The notes under the pieces are model-generated. The model was not told the origin of the DNA. It saw nothing but the letters and a program-made list of their open reading frames with translations, and made no database searches. The position numbers and the translations under genes are program-made. From the NCBI GenBank assembly GCA_050246875.1, contig JBFWVF010000003.1:62001-126000 (forward strand): DNA of 64,000 bases, written 5' to 3'. This document shows positions 53,353 through 62,111 of this stretch, one piece after another. Position 1 is the first letter of the stretch. Each line of letters begins with the position of its first letter. Origin of the DNA: SHWB01 sp050246875. Lineage in GTDB: Bacteria; Pseudomonadota; Alphaproteobacteria; UBA6615.

Positions 53353-53374
53353 GGCCCCCTCCCCTCGCCGCCCG

Positions 53375-54208
53375 TCAGGGCCGCATTTCGGTGCGGTCGG
53401 TCCCCTCGTAGAGCGCCGCGATCTGCCGCTGGATCGACTGCGTGTGGGCGGCTATGGCGGCATCGTCGAGGTCGGCGGCCGGCGCCACTTCCGCCGCGAA
53501 GTGGTCGTACCGATCCGTACCGCGCACCAGCATGGCGCCGTCCCTGATCTTCACCGGCCGCACATAGGTCGGCACGTAGCGGATGGCGAAGCCGATGCGG
53601 CGGTTGCCGGTGGTGTTCGGCTTCGAGCCATGGACCAGCCGGACGTGGTGCAGCGACATCTCGCCTGCCCGCAGCGCGACGTCCACCGCCTTCGCCTCGT
53701 CGACCTCGACGGCGATCTCCTGCCCGCGCGTCAGCAGATTGTGCTCGTGGAAGGTATCGACGTGCGGCAACTGGTCGATGAGGTGCGAGCCCGGCATGAA
53801 CTTCATGGCGCCGCTCTCGACCGGCGCGTCGCTGAACGCCACCCAGGCCGTCACGATATCGGCCGGATCGAGACCCCAGTAGGTCGAGTCCTGGTGCCAG
53901 GAGACGAAGCCCGGGTCGCGCGGCTCCTTGATGAAGAAATCGGTGCCCCAGACCATCAGATCGGGGCCGAGAATGCCCTCGACAGCGTCGAGGATCGCCG
54001 GGTTGCGCACCAGCTCGGCCGCCCAGGTGAACAACAGATGCACCTTGTGGCGGCGGTTGCCGCTGATCGGCCCACCAGCGGCGCGCTCATAGGCCTCCAG
54101 CTTCGCCTTGTAGCCGGCGGCATCGGCGGCGGACATGACGCGGACCGGAAACAGGAAACCGTCGCGCCGATACTGCGCGATCTGCTGCGCCGACAGGTGC
54201 CCCGACAT
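53375..54208 (-). CDS. Phytanoyl-CoA dioxygenase (PhyH) family protein
   Basis: A 277-residue Fe(II)/2-oxoglutarate dioxygenase. The iron ligands are H105 and D107 (HQDSTYWG) and H193 (HGSKPN), followed by an Arg for 2-oxoglutarate in GNRRIGFAIRY. GGAGG precedes ATG 54208, and the large upstream frame extension is rejected. It hydroxylates an alkyl carbon of an unknown substrate; many bacterial members act on small amines, phosphonates or osmolytes, not phytanoyl-CoA. Confidence 0.9.
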   Translation of the reverse strand: MSGHLSAQQIAQYRRDGFLFPVRVMSAADAAGYKAKLEAYERAAGGPISGNRRHKVHLLFTWAAELVRNPAILDAVEGILGPDLMVWGTDFFIKEPRDPGFVSWHQDSTYWGLDPADIVTAWVAFSDAPVESGAMKFMPGSHLIDQLPHVDTFHEHNLLTRGQEIAVEVDEAKAVDVALRAGEMSLHHVRLVHGSKPNTTGNRRIGFAIRYVPTYVRPVKIRDGAMLVRGTDRYDHFAAEVAPAADLDDAAIAAHTQSIQRQIAALYEGTDRTEMRP

Positions 54209-54273
54209 CGTTTCCTCCGCAATGCATCCGGCGCGTTCATGGATAGGCCCGGCGGCGCGGCAGGACAAGCCCG

Positions 54274-54900
54274 TCAGGCGGCGGCCGCGACCCGTATCTC
54301 CCACGCCCGGCGCGCCGCCGGGCGGCCGAACACCGCCTCGTCCCATGCCTTCAGGCGTGGCCAGGGGGTCAGATCCCAGCGGCGCCGGGCCCGGAAGACG
54401 GTACAGCCGACGTTGAGGTCGGCGATGGTGAACCGCTCGCCCAGCAGATACGGCCCGTTTGCGAGCTGGCCGTCGAGGACCGTCAGCAGCGGCTCCAGGT
54501 CCCGCCATGCCGTCGCCGCGACGGCGGGATCGCGCTCGTGCGGTTCGTTGACGTAGGTGTGGAAGGCCCACTGCACCCCGGGCCGCTCCAGATGCAGCGC
54601 CGCCCATAGCGTCCACTGCAGCGCATGCGCCTCCTCGTGCGGGCCCGCCGGAGCGAGCGGGCCGCCGTGCTTGCGCACCAGGTACCAGTTGATGGCGAGC
54701 GACTCCCACATCACGAAGTCGCCGTCGCTCAGCGCCGGCACCCGGGCATTCGGATTGATGGCACGGTAGGCGTCCGAATAGATCGAATCGTCGTCCCAGC
54801 CGATCGGCACGTTCTCGTAGTCGATGCCCAGTTCGAGGCAGGCCCATATGTTGCTGATCGACCGCGAGTAGGCCACGCCGTAGATCTTCGGCTTCGACAC
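54274..54900 (-). CDS. Glutathione S-transferase family protein, short form
   Basis: A 208-residue GST from GTG 54900, preceded by AGGGA. The N domain has KIYGVAYSRSISNIWACLEL with a Ser active site and NPNARVPALSDGDFVMWESL with the cis-Pro and ES glutathione loop; the helical C domain ends LTPWPRLKAWDEAVFGRPA. An ATG at 54948 would add 16 unconserved residues. It is divergent from the alpha-hydroxyacid oxidase gene. Unlike the 292-residue GST at 29412, it has standard length. Confidence 0.87.
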   Translation of the reverse strand: MSKPKIYGVAYSRSISNIWACLELGIDYENVPIGWDDDSIYSDAYRAINPNARVPALSDGDFVMWESLAINWYLVRKHGGPLAPAGPHEEAHALQWTLWAALHLERPGVQWAFHTYVNEPHERDPAVAATAWRDLEPLLTVLDGQLANGPYLLGERFTIADLNVGCTVFRARRRWDLTPWPRLKAWDEAVFGRPAARRAWEIRVAAAA

Positions 54901-55002
54901 GGAGATGTTCCCTTTCGCCGCGACGCCTGACCCCGGCGAGGCTAACATGCGCCCGCCGGCGGCGCGAAAGACCGGCGGACACGCACGGGGGAACCGGGGG
55001 TC

Positions 55003-56163
55003 ATGGGTGTCGACAACGCGGTAAACATCGAGGATCTGCACCGCATGGCCAGGCGGCGGCTGCCGCGGCTGGCCTTCGACTTCATCGAGGGCGGCGTCGA
55101 GGACGAGCGCGGCCTCGACCGCAACGAGGCGGCCTTCCGGCGCTGGTGCATCATGCCGCGCTACCTCGTCGACGTGACCAAGCGCGACCAGACGACGACG
55201 CTGTTCGGCCGCCGTTACGCCAGCCCTTTCGGCTTCGCGCCGACCGGGACCACGGGCTTCTTCCGCGGCGGCGCCGATCTCGCGCTGGCCGAGGCGGCGG
55301 CGGGCGCCGACATCCCGTTCATTATGTCGGGCGCCAGCAACGCCACACTGGAGGCCGCCGCGCGTGTCGCACCGGATCACACCTGGTACCAGATCTATGC
55401 GGCGAGCGACCGCAAGATCAACGAGGACTTCGTGCGCCGCTCGGCCGATGCCGGCCTGTCAGCCCTCGTCGTCACCGTCGACGTGCCGGTGCGGCCGCGC
55501 CGCGAACGCAACATCCGCACGGGCTTCTCGACCAGCCTGAAGCTGACGCCCTCCGTCCTGGTGGACGCGGCGCTGCACCCGTTATGGGCGATGGACTTCC
55601 TGCGGCACGGCGGCATCCCGACGCTGGGCAACTGGGTGCCCTACGCGCCGGCCGGCGCCGACGCGCGTGGCGTCGTCGCCTACGTCAACACCCTGGTCCC
55701 GGCGCCCGGCCATACCTGGAGCGACATCGAGGTCTACCGCCGGCTGTGGAAGAAGCCGCTGATCATCAAGGGCATTCTGCACCCGGACGACGCCCGCCGC
55801 GCCGTCGACCTCGGCTGCGAGGGCATCATCGTGTCGAACCACGGTGCCCGCCAGCTCGATCGCGCTCCGGCCTCGCTCGACGCGCTGCCGGGCGTGCTGG
55901 CCGCCGTCGGCGACCGCGCGACGGTGATGATCGACAGCGGCATCCGGCGCGGCACCGACGTGTTGGTGGCGCTGGCGCTGGGCGCAAAGTTCGCCTTCGT
56001 CGGCCGCGCCGCCGTCTACGGCGTGTCGGCCGGCGGCCTCGCCGGGGCGAAGAAGGCCATCGACATCCTGCGCCGCGAGATCGACCTCAACATGGCGCAG
56101 ATGGGCTGCCCGTCGCTCGCCGGACTGGGGCGCGACTTCGTCTGCGAGGCGCCCGCCGCCTGA
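55003..56163 (+). CDS. FMN-dependent alpha-hydroxy acid oxidase/dehydrogenase
   Basis: A 386-residue member of the lactate dehydrogenase LldD / mandelate dehydrogenase / glycolate oxidase family. The N-terminal RRRLPRLAFDFIEGGVEDE and APTGTTGF are family marks; the active-site His is H280 in SNHGARQLDRAP, next to the catalytic Arg. The FMN-phosphate loop DSGIRRGTDV follows. It oxidises a 2-hydroxy acid to the keto acid. A benzoylformate-decarboxylase-like enzyme elsewhere in the window (30396) could use such a product, which is inference. Confidence 0.92.
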   Translation: MGVDNAVNIEDLHRMARRRLPRLAFDFIEGGVEDERGLDRNEAAFRRWCIMPRYLVDVTKRDQTTTLFGRRYASPFGFAPTGTTGFFRGGADLALAEAAAGADIPFIMSGASNATLEAAARVAPDHTWYQIYAASDRKINEDFVRRSADAGLSALVVTVDVPVRPRRERNIRTGFSTSLKLTPSVLVDAALHPLWAMDFLRHGGIPTLGNWVPYAPAGADARGVVAYVNTLVPAPGHTWSDIEVYRRLWKKPLIIKGILHPDDARRAVDLGCEGIIVSNHGARQLDRAPASLDALPGVLAAVGDRATVMIDSGIRRGTDVLVALALGAKFAFVGRAAVYGVSAGGLAGAKKAIDILRREIDLNMAQMGCPSLAGLGRDFVCEAPAA

Positions 56164-56169
56164 GGCGGC

Positions 56170-57114
56170 TCAGACCACCAGCTCGTGATGGCCGTGGTGG
56201 TAGTTCATGTTGGTCTGCGCCGGGTTGCGGTTGACCAGCGGGCGGGCATAGAGCGGGTGGCGCATGCTGCGGACCTCGTGCTCGATCTGGAACAGCTTGC
56301 GCCCGTCCGCCGGGTCGACGATGTCGACGAAGCGGTACTGGTGCTGGTCGCTCTCCTCGGAAACGAGGCCGCGCTCCAGCAGCCGGCGATGCGGCCCCGA
56401 GAAGTCGGCGACATAGACCTGGATGTGGTGCCAGTCGTAGGGCGCCTGCGGTGCCTTCGTCTCCCTGAAGCGCAGGGTCTGGCCGACGCCGGCCTCGACA
56501 ATGGCAACCCGCGCCCTGCCTTCCGACGCCACCGAGGACGGCGCGCCGATAAGGTCGCGATAGAAGCGCGCGATGCCGTCGGCGGTGCCGGTCGGCACGT
56601 CGAACTCGACATAGGGGATGCCGAGCGTCATGCCGGCGAACCGCTCGCTTGCGGCGTGGCAGCGGAAGACGTTGCCCCACGGGCAGGTGACGTCGACATG
56701 GCCGGCCTGCTCGCGCCAGCCGAACTGCGTGCCGGCGAGCTTCGGCGACACCCGCTCGAGCCGCGCCAGCAGCGCCGCGCGGTCGGGGATGACGACGCCG
56801 GTGCGCCCGCGCAGCACCTGCAGCTTGCCGGTCGGCAGGTGCACCTGGCTGCGGCCGATATTCACCCACATGAGTTCCGGCCCCGGGAACAGGTAGGGAT
56901 CGCGGGTGAAGCCCATGCCGGCGAGGTAGAACCACATCGCCGCGCCCTGGTCGCCGACGCCGAGGTTGACGTGCTCCAGCGAGACGATGTTGCCGAGGTC
57001 CTCGGCGGCGCGGTCGTAGTGGACGGCCTGCGGCATCGCCATCGTGCGCGGGGCGGCCTTACGGCCGTTCCTCGCGGTGCGGGGTGCCGGATTCTTCTTC
57101 ATTGCGCGGCCCAT
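56170..57114 (-). CDS. VOC (glyoxalase/bleomycin resistance fold) family protein
   Basis: A protein of about 314 residues with vicinal-oxygen-chelate repeats. SLEHVNLGVGDQGAAMWFYL near residue 43 is the start of the first module and YVEFDVPTGTADGIARFYRD near 167 the second. The His/Glu metal pattern is only partly clear. ATG 57114 has GGAGA upstream; an ATG at 57102 overlapping the upstream stop is an alternative. It follows the C45 acyltransferase gene and overlaps its end, so the two form an operon. Function unknown; dioxygenase or isomerase activity would be typical. Confidence 0.82.
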   Translation of the reverse strand: MGRAMKKNPAPRTARNGRKAAPRTMAMPQAVHYDRAAEDLGNIVSLEHVNLGVGDQGAAMWFYLAGMGFTRDPYLFPGPELMWVNIGRSQVHLPTGKLQVLRGRTGVVIPDRAALLARLERVSPKLAGTQFGWREQAGHVDVTCPWGNVFRCHAASERFAGMTLGIPYVEFDVPTGTADGIARFYRDLIGAPSSVASEGRARVAIVEAGVGQTLRFRETKAPQAPYDWHHIQVYVADFSGPHRRLLERGLVSEESDQHQYRFVDIVDPADGRKLFQIEHEVRSMRHPLYARPLVNRNPAQTNMNYHHGHHELVV

Positions 57115-58247
57115 GCGGTCTCCGTTGCGGCAGTCGGTTCGAGGGGATAGGCGACGTAGGCATTGCAGCAGGGCGGCCCGTTGGCCACCCACATCACGCG
57201 GTCGTCGAGATCGAGGATCAGCGAGGCGTTGGACATGGTGCGCTTGGCCTCGGGCTGGCGCTCGTCGGGGTGGCGGCAGATGGCGTTCGGATAGCCGAAA
57301 TGGTCGGCCAGCGCCCCGGCGATGACCACGCGGTCGAGGCGGCCGACGTGCCGGCGCAGCAGACGATCCAGCCGGCTGGCGCGGAAGATCGTGCTCGGCC
57401 CGATGCGCTCCATCTGCGACGGCCCGTGGCGCGGGTCCATGAAATGGTTGGAATGCGTCACTAGCCCGTCCCGCGGAAACAGGTAGGAGACGGCGTCCGG
57501 GCTGGTCTCGATGTCGACGATCTCGCCGCCGGCCTGGCCGATGACGAAATTGGCCGAGCAGACCCGCCGTGTCGCCACGATGGGCGCCAGGGCATGGTCG
57601 TAGGTCTCGGCGTCGAGTACCTCGCGGCAGCGGACGTGGAACGGCTTCTCGCGCGGATGGCGGCCGTCATGGTCGGAAACCAAGCCGTTCTCGACGAGGC
57701 CGATGCCGTTCGCGTTGATGCCCATCTTGCCGCCGACGATGCCGGCCTCGGTGAAGCAGACGAGGCTCGGGCGCGCGCGACGGGTGATGCGCAGCACGAC
57801 GCAGCGGCCGTGGATGCCGGCGAGCCAGTCCCAGTTCTGGCCGAGGATCGTGTGGCCGTCGGCCGTCGCCTCGGCGAGCGCGCCGAAGCTGGAGCAGCCG
57901 TCGGTGCCCTCGGTCGCCTTCAGCGCGTCTGCCGCCTTCGCCTCGCGGCCGAACAGGCCGAAGGTGATCTCGTAGCGCGCGTTGAGCACGGCAAGCTCGG
58001 CGAGCGACATGCCGGCGCCGTCGGCGATGCCGCGCATCTCCTCGGCATACTCGGCGTTCTGCGCCGCGATGACCTCGGCCCAGACATCGCCCTCGGCGCG
58101 CACGACGTCGGCGTCGAGGCCACCGGCGGCGAAGCGGGCGAGGTAGGTGTGCAGGTTCCCGCGCACCTCGGCGGCCAGCGTGCGGCCGTGGACGAGGCCG
58201 CGCTCGTAGGGGTCGTCGCCGAGGTCGAGGATGGGCAGTGCGGTCAT
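57099..58247 (-). CDS. C45 family autoproteolytic acyltransferase/hydrolase (penicillin N-acyltransferase-like)
   Basis: A 382-residue Ntn-type enzyme of the acyl-CoA:6-aminopenicillanate acyltransferase family. It cuts itself before the nucleophile Cys118 in DGCSSF to give alpha and beta chains. GQNWDW and NANGIGLVENGLVS follow as in the family. Bacterial members hydrolyse or transfer acyl groups on amides; natural substrates are mostly unknown. No signal peptide is seen. Its 3' end overlaps the VOC gene. Confidence 0.88.
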   Translation of the reverse strand: MTALPILDLGDDPYERGLVHGRTLAAEVRGNLHTYLARFAAGGLDADVVRAEGDVWAEVIAAQNAEYAEEMRGIADGAGMSLAELAVLNARYEITFGLFGREAKAADALKATEGTDGCSSFGALAEATADGHTILGQNWDWLAGIHGRCVVLRITRRARPSLVCFTEAGIVGGKMGINANGIGLVENGLVSDHDGRHPREKPFHVRCREVLDAETYDHALAPIVATRRVCSANFVIGQAGGEIVDIETSPDAVSYLFPRDGLVTHSNHFMDPRHGPSQMERIGPSTIFRASRLDRLLRRHVGRLDRVVIAGALADHFGYPNAICRHPDERQPEAKRTMSNASLILDLDDRVMWVANGPPCCNAYVAYPLEPTAATETAWAAQ

Positions 58248-58328
58248 CGCGCCTCTCCTTGCACCGGTCCCATCATAAGCATTTCCCGCCAGCCAGCGGG
58301 AGTGGGTGATTCGCGCGCTCCCGGACCG

Positions 58329-59495
58329 TCAGGCGTTCGGCGCCGCCATGTCGACCCAGCGCCCCTCCGCGCCGCTCAGCAGACAGGCCTCGGCGAGCTG
58401 CACGTCGCGGATGCCGGCGGCGAGGTCCGACGCGAAGGGTTCCCCGGCGACGACGAGGCGGATGAAGCCCTCCCAGCCGGGCCGGTAGGGGTTCACGTAG
58501 TCCGGCTCGTCCATGACTTCCCGCCACTGCGCGGCGTAGTCCACGTGGTAGTCGAGCGTCGCCGCGTCGCCGCCGAGGTTGAAGCCGGCGATGCGCGGCG
58601 TGTCGCCCGCGCCCTGCACCCAGCAGCGGCGCAGCCCGGCCATCGCCGAGCCCTGCGTGCCGTCGACCTGGAAGGTCACGAGGTCGTCGCCGCGCACCCG
58701 CGTCGCCCAGGTGCTGTAGATAGTGCCGTGCGCCCCGCTCGCCAGTTCGAGCAGCGTCGCCGCGCTGTCCTCGACATCGACGGCGTAGCCGGCACCGGCC
58801 TCGTCGCGGCGCTTCGGCTGCGCCGTCCAGTTGGCGGCGACGACGCGGCGGATCGGCCCGAGGATGCCCTCGACGACGTAGCGCCAGTGCGGGTGCATGT
58901 CCGAGACGATGCCGCCACCGCCGGCGCGGCGATAGTTCCACGACGGCCGCTGCGACGGCGCATCGATACCGTCAAACACCCACCAGCCGAACGCCAGGCG
59001 GAAGCCGACGACGCGGCCGAAGAAGCCGTCGTCGGCGAGCCGCTTCAGCTTGCGGAAGCCGGGCAGGTAGAGCTTGTCCTCGACCGCGCCGTGCCTCAGG
59101 CCGCGCGCCTCGGCCGCGCGCAGCAGGTCGAGCCCCTCGGCCACGGTCGGCGCCACCGGCTTCTCGGTATAGATGTGCTTGCCGGCGTCGATGGCGCGGC
59201 GCAGCGTTTGCGGTCGCAGGTGTGTCGCCGCGGCGTCGAAGAACACCGGCCAGTCGGCATCGCCGAGCGCCGCGTCGAGGTCAATGGTCCAGTCGGCGAT
59301 GTCGTGCGCGGCGGCGATGCGCGCCAGCTTCGCCGCGTCGCGGCCGGCCAGCAGCAGGCGCGGCACGACCAGATCGTCGCCGACGGGCAGGCCGCCCTCG
59401 CGGCGGATCGGCGCCAGCGCGTTGGCGAGGTGCTGGGTGGAACAGATGCGTCCCGTCGCGCCGTTGAGGATGATGCCGAGCGTCCGCGTCGCCAT
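58329..59495 (-). CDS. Gfo/Idh/MocA family oxidoreductase
   Basis: A 388-residue NAD(P)-dependent oxidoreductase. The N-terminal Rossmann part begins RTLGIILNGATGRI, with TEKPVAPTVAEG near residue 110 carrying the EKP catalytic Lys, and a C-terminal alpha/beta domain with GGGIVSDMHPHWRY. The family oxidises sugars, inositols or other polyols, or reduces imines. It lies 81 bases before the C45 gene on the same strand and is divergent from the polysaccharide deacetylase gene. Confidence 0.88.
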   Translation of the reverse strand: MATRTLGIILNGATGRICSTQHLANALAPIRREGGLPVGDDLVVPRLLLAGRDAAKLARIAAAHDIADWTIDLDAALGDADWPVFFDAAATHLRPQTLRRAIDAGKHIYTEKPVAPTVAEGLDLLRAAEARGLRHGAVEDKLYLPGFRKLKRLADDGFFGRVVGFRLAFGWWVFDGIDAPSQRPSWNYRRAGGGGIVSDMHPHWRYVVEGILGPIRRVVAANWTAQPKRRDEAGAGYAVDVEDSAATLLELASGAHGTIYSTWATRVRGDDLVTFQVDGTQGSAMAGLRRCWVQGAGDTPRIAGFNLGGDAATLDYHVDYAAQWREVMDEPDYVNPYRPGWEGFIRLVVAGEPFASDLAAGIRDVQLAEACLLSGAEGRWVDMAAPNA

Positions 59496-59602
59496 GGTCC
59501 CGCCCCCGTGGCTGTGGTTATGGCCGCACCGGCCGCCGTCAGCGGTTATACTCCAGCCGCCGGCGGAGCCAACCGCCAGCCGCCGACGCCCCGGGGGAAC
59601 CT

Positions 59603-60436
59603 ATGCCGCGCCACATCGTCTGCCTGACCTACGATTTCGACACCGAGTCCGGCTTCATCGCCCGTGGCCTGACGACGCCGACGTCGCTGTCGCGCGGCGA
59701 ATTCGGCCTCACCGCCGCGCGGCGACTCGTCGACATGCTGGAGCAGCGCGGCCTGCCCTCGACCTGGTTCATTCCCGGATTCACCATCGAGAGCCATCCG
59801 CGCGAGTGCGAGATGGTCGTCGCCGCCGGCCACGAGGTCGGCCACCACAGCTGGGCGCACGTGCCACCGGCGCTGCAGAGCCGCGACGAGGAAGACGCCG
59901 ACATGGCGCGTGCCAATGAGGCCATCCGCCGCCTCACCGGCCGCGCCGCGCGCGGCTACCGTTCGCCGTCCTGGGATCTCAGCGAGAACACGGTGGACCT
60001 GCTGCTGAAGCACGGCTTCACCTACGACAGCAGCCTGATGGGCGGCGACTACATCCCCTATCGCGCGCGCCGCCGCGACCACGTGAAGCTCGGCGAGCCG
60101 ATCCGCTACGGCGAGTCGACCGAACTGGTCGAGATGCCGATCACCTGGACGCTCGACGACCATCCGCATTTCGAATTCCTGCGGACGAAGGAGTTCACCA
60201 TGCCGGGCCTCAAGTCGGCCCGCAGCGTGATGGAGAGCTGGTACGACGAGTTCGTCTACATGCAGAAGACGATCGACTGGGGCATCGTCACCTACACGAT
60301 GCACCCCTACGTCATCGGCCGCGGCTTCCGCATGCTGGCCTTCGAGGGCCTGCTCGACAAGCTGGCGGCCGCCGGCGCCGTGTTCATGACGATGGAGGAC
60401 GCGGCACGCGAGGCGGTGGAACGCCGGATGGTGTGA
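59603..60436 (+). CDS. Polysaccharide deacetylase (NodB-fold) family hydrolase
   Basis: A 277-residue NodB-fold hydrolase. The catalytic/metal Asp pair is in TYDFDTES (D11, D13), and the metal His pair in HEVGHHSWAH. GYRSPSWDLSENT is motif 3. No signal peptide, so a cytoplasmic amidohydrolase like the PuuE/imidase branch is more likely than a cell-wall enzyme. GGGGGAAC precedes the ATG. It faces the TcuA-like gene tail to tail. Confidence 0.87.
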   Translation: MPRHIVCLTYDFDTESGFIARGLTTPTSLSRGEFGLTAARRLVDMLEQRGLPSTWFIPGFTIESHPRECEMVVAAGHEVGHHSWAHVPPALQSRDEEDADMARANEAIRRLTGRAARGYRSPSWDLSENTVDLLLKHGFTYDSSLMGGDYIPYRARRRDHVKLGEPIRYGESTELVEMPITWTLDDHPHFEFLRTKEFTMPGLKSARSVMESWYDEFVYMQKTIDWGIVTYTMHPYVIGRGFRMLAFEGLLDKLAAAGAVFMTMEDAAREAVERRMV

Positions 60437-60448
60437 GGACCGCGACGT

Positions 60449-61945
60449 TCAGCGCGCGGCGGCGGCCTGCCCCGCCGCCGTACCGGCGAGCTTGCCGAAC
60501 ACCGCGCCGGCGGCGAGGCCGGAGCCGCCCGGGTAGTTGTGATAGAACAGCCCGCCGACCATCTCGCCCGAGGCGTAGAGACCGCGGATCGGCGCGCGGT
60601 CGACGTCGAGCACCTGGCAGGTGTCGGGCACGATGCGCAGGCCGCCGAAAGTGAAGGTCAACCCGCAGGTCACGGCATAGGCCTCGAAGGGCGGCTCGTC
60701 GAGGACATTGGCCCAGTTCGACTTCGGCACGTCGAGCCCGGTCGTGCCGCGCCCGTCCTTGACGTTGGGATTGAACGGCACCTCGGTGCGCACGGCGGCG
60801 TTGTATGCCCGGATCGTCGCCAGCGCCTGCGCCGCGTTGACGTCGTCGAGCTTTGTCACCAGCTCTTCGAGCGTGTCGGCGCTGGCCTTGGTGACGCGGC
60901 GGATGCGGTACTCGTCGCGCAGCAGGTGCAGCACCTTCCGGTCGAAGATCTGCCAGGCGAAGTGACCGGGCTGCTCGAGGATGACGCGCCCGTACTTGGC
61001 GTAGGTGTAATTGCGGAAGTCGGCGCCCTCGTCGACGAAGCGCTTGCCGCTGGCGTTGATCATGATGCCGAACGGGTAGCTGTGCTTCTGGAAGCCGTCG
61101 CCGACGTCGAGGTCGCCGAACTCGGGCGCATTGCGGTCCCAGCCGACGGCGTGGCCGCCCGACCAGTTGCCGCAGGTGGCGGCGCCGATGTCGACCGCCA
61201 TGCGGATGCCGTCGCCGGTGTTGAAGCGCGTGCCGCGCACCTTCGCCAGATCCCAGCCGGGCCCGAGATAGCGCGTGCGCCATTCGGGATTGGCCTGGAA
61301 GCCGCCGGCCGCGAGCACCACCGCCCGGGCGCCGATCACCGAAGTTCGCCCGCCCTCGCGCACCACGACGCCATGCACGCCGTCGTCGTCGGCGACCAGC
61401 GACACGGCGCGGCAGCCATAGCGGACGGGAATGTCCTTGCGCCCCGCCGCCGCCGTCAGCGCCTGCACGAGGCCGGGGCCGCCGCCATAGGCCTCGACCG
61501 TGAGGCCGCCCCAGAACTTGAAACGGCCGTCGACCTTGAAGGCCTGGCGGCCCCAGATCGGCGCGAAGCGCACGCCGTTGCCACGCATCCACAGCAGCGT
61601 CTCGCGCGAGCGGCGCACCAGCAACTCGCACATGTCGGGGTCGGTGCGGTACTCCGTCACCCGCCCCATGTCGTCGAAATACTGTTCCTCTGTGTAGGTG
61701 CCGAAGTCGGTGATCGCCAGTTCCTGCTCGGTCAGGTCCGGCATCAGCCGCTTGAGGTCGTCCACGCCGTCGTAGACGACACGGATGGCGCCGGCCGTGA
61801 AGGCGGTATTGCCGCCGGCCTCGTCCTGCGGCGCGCGCTCCAGCACGATGACCGAGGAGCCCTGCTCGCGCGCCGCCAGCGCGGCGCAGAACGCCGAATT
61901 GCCGGCCCCGACGACGACCACGTCGGCTTCCGCCAGCCGTTCCAT
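60449..61945 (-). CDS. FAD-dependent tricarballylate dehydrogenase-like protein (TcuA-like)
   Basis: A 498-residue flavoprotein of the fumarate reductase/succinate dehydrogenase flavoprotein group. The FAD fold starts VVVVGAGNSAFCAALAAREQ at residues 9-28, and ASGEMVGGLFYHNYPGGSGL near the C-terminus is the second FAD contact. The GNSAF loop and length match TcuA, which oxidises tricarballylate to cis-aconitate. GGGGAGAGG precedes ATG 61945. The membrane partner TcuB and the transporter TcuC are not in the window, so it may oxidise a different acid. Confidence 0.85.
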   Translation of the reverse strand: MERLAEADVVVVGAGNSAFCAALAAREQGSSVIVLERAPQDEAGGNTAFTAGAIRVVYDGVDDLKRLMPDLTEQELAITDFGTYTEEQYFDDMGRVTEYRTDPDMCELLVRRSRETLLWMRGNGVRFAPIWGRQAFKVDGRFKFWGGLTVEAYGGGPGLVQALTAAAGRKDIPVRYGCRAVSLVADDDGVHGVVVREGGRTSVIGARAVVLAAGGFQANPEWRTRYLGPGWDLAKVRGTRFNTGDGIRMAVDIGAATCGNWSGGHAVGWDRNAPEFGDLDVGDGFQKHSYPFGIMINASGKRFVDEGADFRNYTYAKYGRVILEQPGHFAWQIFDRKVLHLLRDEYRIRRVTKASADTLEELVTKLDDVNAAQALATIRAYNAAVRTEVPFNPNVKDGRGTTGLDVPKSNWANVLDEPPFEAYAVTCGLTFTFGGLRIVPDTCQVLDVDRAPIRGLYASGEMVGGLFYHNYPGGSGLAAGAVFGKLAGTAAGQAAAAR

Positions 61946-62111
61946 GCGCCTCTCCCCTCTCGGCCGGCACTTTCCTGCGCCGTGCGCGGCGATCTTACGC
62001 GGCGGGACAAGAGCGGCGGAAGTCGCCTGTCGATTTCCGTCGACTCGGCTGCGCCGGGATGCTGCCCTCCGGCGTGGCGCGGCCGGAACCGACGCCGCGA
62101 GGAGCCGAACG

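Noticed and set aside
58284..58301. A six-base-stem hairpin downstream of the Gfo/Idh/MocA gene
   Set aside because: The stem is short and no T-run follows on the minus strand; in GC-rich DNA such hairpins are frequent by chance.
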